Of a DNA stretch of 64,000 nucleotides, positions 58,812 through 64,000 are shown piece after piece. This DNA is from Medicago truncatula (taxonomy: Eukaryota; Streptophyta; Magnoliopsida; Fabales; Fabaceae), in the NCBI RefSeq assembly GCF_003473485.1, contig NC_053046.1, forward strand, positions 40,447,832 through 40,511,831, written 5' to 3'. Positions within the stretch are counted from its first letter, which is position 1; the number at the start of each line of letters is the position of its first letter. The notes under the pieces were generated by a model. It worked only from the letters and a program-made list of their open reading frames with translations, ran no database searches and had not been told where the DNA came from. The position numbers were made by a program, and so were the translations under genes.

Positions 58812-60129
58812 AGTTGGAATTAGAATGAAAATTAATACTACTTAGGCTATTGGAATTGGATAATGAAGGTTTAAAATGAAGATTAAAGATTAATAAACAA
58901 GTAATGAAGTGAAAGGAATTATGGTTGGAGAATAAACGCAGTTTTCCAAACCAGCTCATGCAGCTAAATTTGTTGAAATTCAAATCAACGAAAACGAAAT
59001 TAGGGTTTTTTTCTCTTCTCAGCTCGATCGGATCATGAAGCGAATTTCGCTGTTGTCTATGGAGATCGATCCGAACGAGGAGAAGAGAAAATTGGTTTTG
59101 GTTTGGTCGGTGTTTGGTTATTGGTTTTGAGAGAAGAAAGAAAATAAGAGGAAAGTGAAATTCGTCAATAATTGGTGCGAAACGAAAAAGGAGATTCAGA
59201 TGCTGCTGTTGGTGATGATGCTATGGTTATATATAGACTGTGTTATGGTGGTTGATAACAAACAAAACCTTGTTGAGGACAATAAAGGGACGCGTCCTAT
59301 GTTACAGGGGTGTTTTCGGAGTTTTCTATTATTTCTTCAAACGACACATGGCATGACAATTATAATATTTTGCGATCGGATTAATCTTTTGAATCGGATA
59401 AAACTATAATGAGCGAAAAATCTCTTCTCAAAAGATTTGACACTATTACATTTTCTTCACCGAATTCGAACTTATAATTATTTTTAGTGATTGGAATTCG
59501 AACCACTGACCTTGAGTATACAATGTATTGTTCATATCAACTGAATTAAGTTTACGAGGACGAACTTATAATCTTTAGTTATACTAAGGGTATGATTGAT
59601 TTGCTAATTTTTTTTTTATTAAATGATATTTTGCATGTTGTTTGATTTATAAATTGGTTAAGAGATCGAACAAATATATAACACAACTAACTCGATAAAA
59701 ACATAATTTCTTATCGTTCACTAAAATTATGAGGCAACTTTTTATTGACAATACATACGTCATAAATATCAAAATTCTATTTTTATTTTTCAACATATAA
59801 ATATTATCTCTCTTAAGAGCATTTACAATAGAGACTCTCATCTTTGAGGTCTTAAATGGGTCCCATATTGACACGTAACTTTTTAATAATTTTTTAATAA
59901 TAGTACTTAATAGGTACTCAACCACTCCAATGGAGACCCTATAACAAAAGGTCTAATTGGATCCCACCAATATTATTTATTCAATACACTATCTATTTTA
60001 ATACACTTTTTAATTATTATTTTAATAAAAAGGTGGTGTGGGTCCATTTAAGAATGAAATCTTAATTTAGAATTTGCATCTTTTAAGACCCTCAGTTTTT
60101 TTTTCTCACAATGGGGGTACCTATTAGGT
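58812..60129. other. PAO promoter region and intergenic
   Basis: This contains the 5' leader and promoter of the polyamine oxidase gene (minus strand, above 58811). The plus-strand frame at 59155-59409 has no recognisable family. A MITE-like segment lies at about 59815-60135: left agcatttacaatagagactc, paired words tcttaaatgggtcc and gggtccatttaaga, right gtaccaagtctta. Confidence 0.5.
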
Positions 60130-61149
60130 ACCAAGTCTTAAATGTTTAAAAGATATAATTATATGTAACAGACATCAAGAGGCATCATCGACATCCCAAC
60201 TAGGTTGGCACTCCGAGAGACCTCCATCCTATACCGCCAAACTCAAAAGATATAATTAAAAAAGGGGGAAAATATTTACAAAAGGAGTGGGGACTAGACC
60301 AAAACCCTAAAATGAACAGAAAAGAAAAGAAACAGAGGAAACAACAAAACAGTCCAAAGAACAGATCAAGGAAATCTGTAATTAGGAAATCCACATCTAT
60401 CTCGAAAGAAATCAAGCCTCAATTCACTTGGTAGAATGTCAAGCCAAACCACACTAATAGTAGCAAGTAAGTCATTTCCCTTAGGTAATAAGGGTCCTCT
60501 ATTATTAATGCAAAACAGCTCTAACATTCCAATAGAGGAAATTCATTGACTAGTCGAATGATTTAGTAGGTTGCTTTGCTAAGACTTGTTGTACCTTGAG
60601 TTTCTGTTTCTGTTTTCTTGTTAGAACAGGCATGAAGTCTTCAGCTGCTGATCTTTCATCATATTCTCGGACTCTTGCCCACAAATCTAAACCATGCTCG
60701 ATATTCTTGCTAGGATGAACCTCTTGCTTTTGCAAAATAACCACATCTTGTTCCTTTTCCGTGGGCATACTTCCACTAACAACACTGGGTGGTTCGACAA
60801 CCACATGTGATTTCAAGGCGTGTGATCCAGCATGCACGTCATCGTGCTCAACAACAGTATCCATCTGAACCTGCACCGATTCTACAAACCCTTCATGCAC
60901 CTCTTGGTGCTCAACAACATGTGATGAATGTGGTGCACTCTCAATGGAACCTTTGGGACTCTCCTCCAGCTCCCTCGGGCTCGAAAGATTGTAATCCACC
61001 TCATCTGAAAGCAAACTAGAGACATCATCCATTGTGGGGTTCTCCAACACCTCCCTTGATGTTAGATGTAATTGCTCTGCTCTCTCAGAATGCACGTCAA
61101 CGTGCGCAACAGGAGAAACAACTTCTAACACTGGCATAGTGTGTGGCAA
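60130..61149 (-). mobile_element. Internally deleted L1-type LINE
   Basis: The minus strand 61149-60550 encodes about 199 aa, polar and acidic, ending DLWARVREYDERSAAEDFMP, then L-T-R-K-Q-K-Q-K-L-K, a style found just before the endonuclease in legume LINEs. Directly after its stop, MNFLYWNVRA (from 60546) matches the start of the LINE endonuclease domain (M-x-F-L-x-W-N-x-R-G) and then degenerates. Further on, near 60225-60180, ggagtgccaacctagttggg-type sequence on the same strand resembles the 3' end of these elements. Reverse transcriptase is missing, so most of ORF2 is deleted. Alternative: an unrelated hypothetical gene. Confidence 0.6.
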
Positions 61150-61231
61150 GGATAGTCCATTTAGTACTTACTCCCTCAAACTCAAAATAACGTCTCTTTA
61201 GCATTTTTTTTCTCTGAATCAAAATAATTAT

Positions 61232-61625
61232 GACTTAATTACCTTTTTGGTCCTCTGACTATTTAATTGGTATCGGATTGGTCCTCTAACTAAAAATTGA
61301 TTTATTTCGGTCCTCTAAGTTTCTCACTGTTACTACATTTAATCCTTTCTGTTAGTTTTATTCAAATAAACGTTAGGGTTTCTGTTATGTGGGCATCTGA
61401 TCTCCTGTTTCACACATACATATGAATACCTTAACAAGGCATAGGACCAAAACGTTTAGAGGAGCCACATAACACAAACCCTAACGTTTATTTGAATAAA
61501 ACTAACAGAAAGTACTAAATGTAATAACAATGAGAAACTTAGAGGACCGAAATAAATCAATTTTTAGTTAGAGGACCAATCCGATACCAATTAAATAATT
61601 AGAGGACTAAAAATGTAATTTAGCC
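61232..61625. mobile_element. Palindromic Mutator-type MITE, 394 bp
   Basis: Two arms of 162 bp each (61232-61393 and 61464-61625) are near-perfect inverted complements, with tggtatcggattggtcctct in the left arm and its complement in the right, around a 70-bp spacer. It is flanked by an identical 9-bp duplication aataattat (61223-61231 and 61626-61634), the length typical of Mutator transposition. There is no coding sequence. Confidence 0.93.
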
Positions 61626-61634
61626 AATAATTAT

Positions 61635-64000
61635 CATTTTACAATATCAATGTATTTATTTTTTTTCCACTATTATATCATTTATTTATTGAATTTAATC
61701 CAACTTAACTACTCCACTAACTATATGTAATAAAGGTATCTTAGTAAATTACATTAATTACCATTAAAAACAACATAATTAATCATTTTAAAAAAATTTG
61801 TGCACAAACCTTAAACGACTATTATGTTAAAATAGAGAGAATATTATTTTACAAATTAGACTAGACCTGTCTTAAAAAAATATTTATCATCTCATTTAAA
61901 TTATTTATTTAAGTTGAGAAGGATGGAAGTGAGGGGAAATCTTTCTGGAGATATTCTATTGTGATTTATTCCACAAATGTCGCACTGTCATTGTATATTC
62001 GAATATCCATGCGCCAATATATAACATTAGTTAAAGGAAAGAGTTGATTTTATATGATAAAAAAAGAGTTTTTTTTTTTGTCAAAAAAAAAAAAAGAAGA
62101 AGTTAGCTAAAATATTGACATATTTTATGAGTTAAATATGATTTTACTCTTTCTAAACATATCAACTCTTATTTTTAGTCCTCTATAAATATCCTCCAAA
62201 TTTACTTACGACATATCATTCTTAAGAATTTAAAATACATTTAACATTTTTGAAGAAAAAAATGTTAAATGTATTTTTTTAAGAGAAACTTCACATTTTT
62301 TTAACATAATAATCTAATTATTTAATCTTTAATTTGAAACCCAAAATAAATCTCCCTACAAGAATTGCCTAGTTTTTATTTTAGAGAAACTTCACCTTTT
62401 TTTCAAAGTTCTCTTTTTTCCTTCACTAATTGAGGAAGGTGGTTTTATGTCTTTCTTTAACCTATAAATACCACTAAGTTCTTGTACTATATCAATTTAA
62501 ATGAATGAATATCGTTTTGTTTTTGTTAAAAAAAAAAAAAAACTTTAATATGAAGTTATAGATAAATTAATGATTTTGTAAAAAAAAGGACAAATTAATG
62601 ATATTTTAATATATAATCATTTAAAAAATTTACTCGAAATATAAAACACGAGCTTTTGTAAAAATGTAGGGACTAAAATTATTGATGAAAAATTAAAGAG
62701 ACCAATATTTAAAGGAAACTTTTTGAGGATTAAAAATGAAAGTTGTTTTTTTGTCAACAAAAAAAAAATGTGGAAGTTGTTTTATGAAGTAAAAAAAATA
62801 TGGAAATTGTTTTATGAGGTAATAGTCATTTTGATCCTTTCCTTAAAAAAAGTCATTTTGGTCCTTTTTTTTAAGAAGCTAAATTAGCCCACCAAATTAG
62901 TATTGGAGAGAATCGAAGCTAAGACCTTGAGGAGGAGCACACTCCCATGTCCCAAGCTAACCCACATTTTTATTTATTTTTGGTGAAATAATTTAGTGGC
63001 TAAAAATTCACCTCTCAAAATGAAAATCATAGATTTTTAATATATGATTACAAATATTTTTTACACTTCGATAAAGGAAAGAGTTAATCGAAAAAAAGAG
63101 GTTGGAGAGGGAGAGTCGGGACTTGCAAGAAAAGTGGAGTTGGAGAAGTTTAAGTTGAGCACATGGTGTGGCTGGCTAGGAGGAGAGGGAAAAAAGAAGG
63201 TTAGCCATAACAATTGAGAGGTTTCTTACGTTAATATGATTAAAGGGAAAGGGAAGAAGTATGAGGGAGTCACAGCTGATGTGAAATTAGGTGTTGAGGT
63301 GTTATGGAACAATGTGGTTCTTTTTTGCTCTGGGAAAGTAAACATGTTATTTGTTAATAATGTTCCTATTACAAATGCCCTTGTTCATGATCTCAAGAAT
63401 GACTGGGAGACTTTGACAGCACAAGTTCCACTAATGACATTACAGCGGACACACATAAACAATCCCATTTAACATGCGGAATTGCGGACTACTAGCCTCA
63501 AGGTTCATATTGAGAGTAGCTGATGCGGACCATTTGAAACAATTCTAAACATACATTCAAGATCATATTATGTATACACTTTAGAGGTCTTCTAGGGTTG
63601 TAACGTGACTTAGGTTAAAGAGATATATATTTGAGAAAGTAGGTTAACAAAACAACTTGAAGTTAGATTAGCCATACAAATTGCAATTGTATCAAAATAT
63701 GATGAGTACGAGTAGAACTACTTTTTTTTTTTTTTTTTTTTCTTTTTGAAAAGATCAATTTTTGTGCTTTTTGATTATTTTATTTTTTTTTGTGTGTGTA
63801 GACCCTTATATTTTATGGTTTATTTACATTCTTTTGTAATAAGCAAGTTCTACTGATACACCATCCCAAATTTAGAATGTTGCTAATTGTAAAGAGCAAC
63901 CCAAACTTTATTTCAAATCATGCCAAATTCTTTAAATACTATTTACCTAAATTCAAGAAAAATCAAATAGATGACATTAAGATTTAAAACTTGTGAGGAG
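61635..64000. other. Intergenic to right edge; one unknown frame
   Basis: AT-rich with A/T runs. The open frame 63236-63472 (+, 78 codons, starting MIKGKGKKYEG) is preceded by purine-rich sequence and has a more gene-like composition than its surroundings. I do not recognise it and see no splice sites that extend it; it could be a retroelement gag-like fragment. Nothing else is supported. Confidence 0.4.

Noticed and set aside
59155..59409. 84-codon plus-strand frame divergent from the polyamine oxidase gene
   Set aside because: It lies in the probable promoter of that gene, has no homology I recognise and no splice or codon support.
1..64000. tRNA genes, rRNA genes and CRISPR arrays
   Set aside because: No complete tRNA cloverleaf was found beyond SINE A/B boxes and tRNA-binding primer sites; there are no rRNA blocks and no regularly spaced repeat-spacer pattern.

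Overview
The window is AT-rich nuclear plant DNA: intron-containing genes, P-class PPR genes, plant transposons and no bacterial-style operons. Gene content plus an Au SINE, MULE, hAT and Harbinger MITEs and plant LINEs suggest a dicot, most likely a legume such as Medicago. That assignment is inference from recalled homologs; no search was run.

Layout. 0.26-5.03 kb (-): ten exons of an At3g49140-like plastid protein that runs off the left edge; its introns hold a TRIM retroelement and MITE remnants. 6.76-11.07 kb (-): a five-exon GH28 polygalacturonase with a Harbinger-type MITE 145 bp upstream of its start. 12.0-14.9 kb: a LINE remnant and a hAT-type non-autonomous element. 15.05-17.16 kb (+): an intronless PPR gene like Arabidopsis MTL1 (At5g64320). 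17.2-29.1 kb: gene-poor, with an auxin-response-factor pseudogene fragment, a coiled-coil (MEE22) gene fragment, a 41-bp minisatellite, a second hAT element, a Stowaway MITE and microsatellites.

29.1-40.5 kb (+): an MEE22/EMB1611-like coiled-coil gene (six exons, 689 aa), then a second PPR gene (At5g01110-like), then a broken second copy of MEE22. Exon 2 is missing from the broken copy, but a copy of exon 2 lies at the 5' end of the PPR gene, where it supplies the PPR start codon in another reading frame. A histidyl-tRNA synthetase gene fragment has been inserted into exon 3 of the broken copy.

42.75-43.06 kb (-): a two-exon potato-inhibitor-I protease inhibitor. 46.9-53.6 kb (+): two MATE transporter copies, the first decayed and followed by a duplicated MEE22 last exon, the second intact (eight exons, 504 aa). 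54.5-58.8 kb (-): a ten-exon peroxisomal polyamine oxidase of the PAO2/3 type (488 aa). 60.1-64 kb: an internally deleted LINE, a 394-bp palindromic MULE-type MITE, and sequence in which I recognise nothing.

The genes are independent nuclear loci and do not form a pathway. The theme of the window is gene fragmentation and rearrangement: pieces of MEE22 in five places, plus ARF, HisRS and MATE fragments. All exon boundaries were set by eye from GT/AG sites, reading phase and recalled family sequences.
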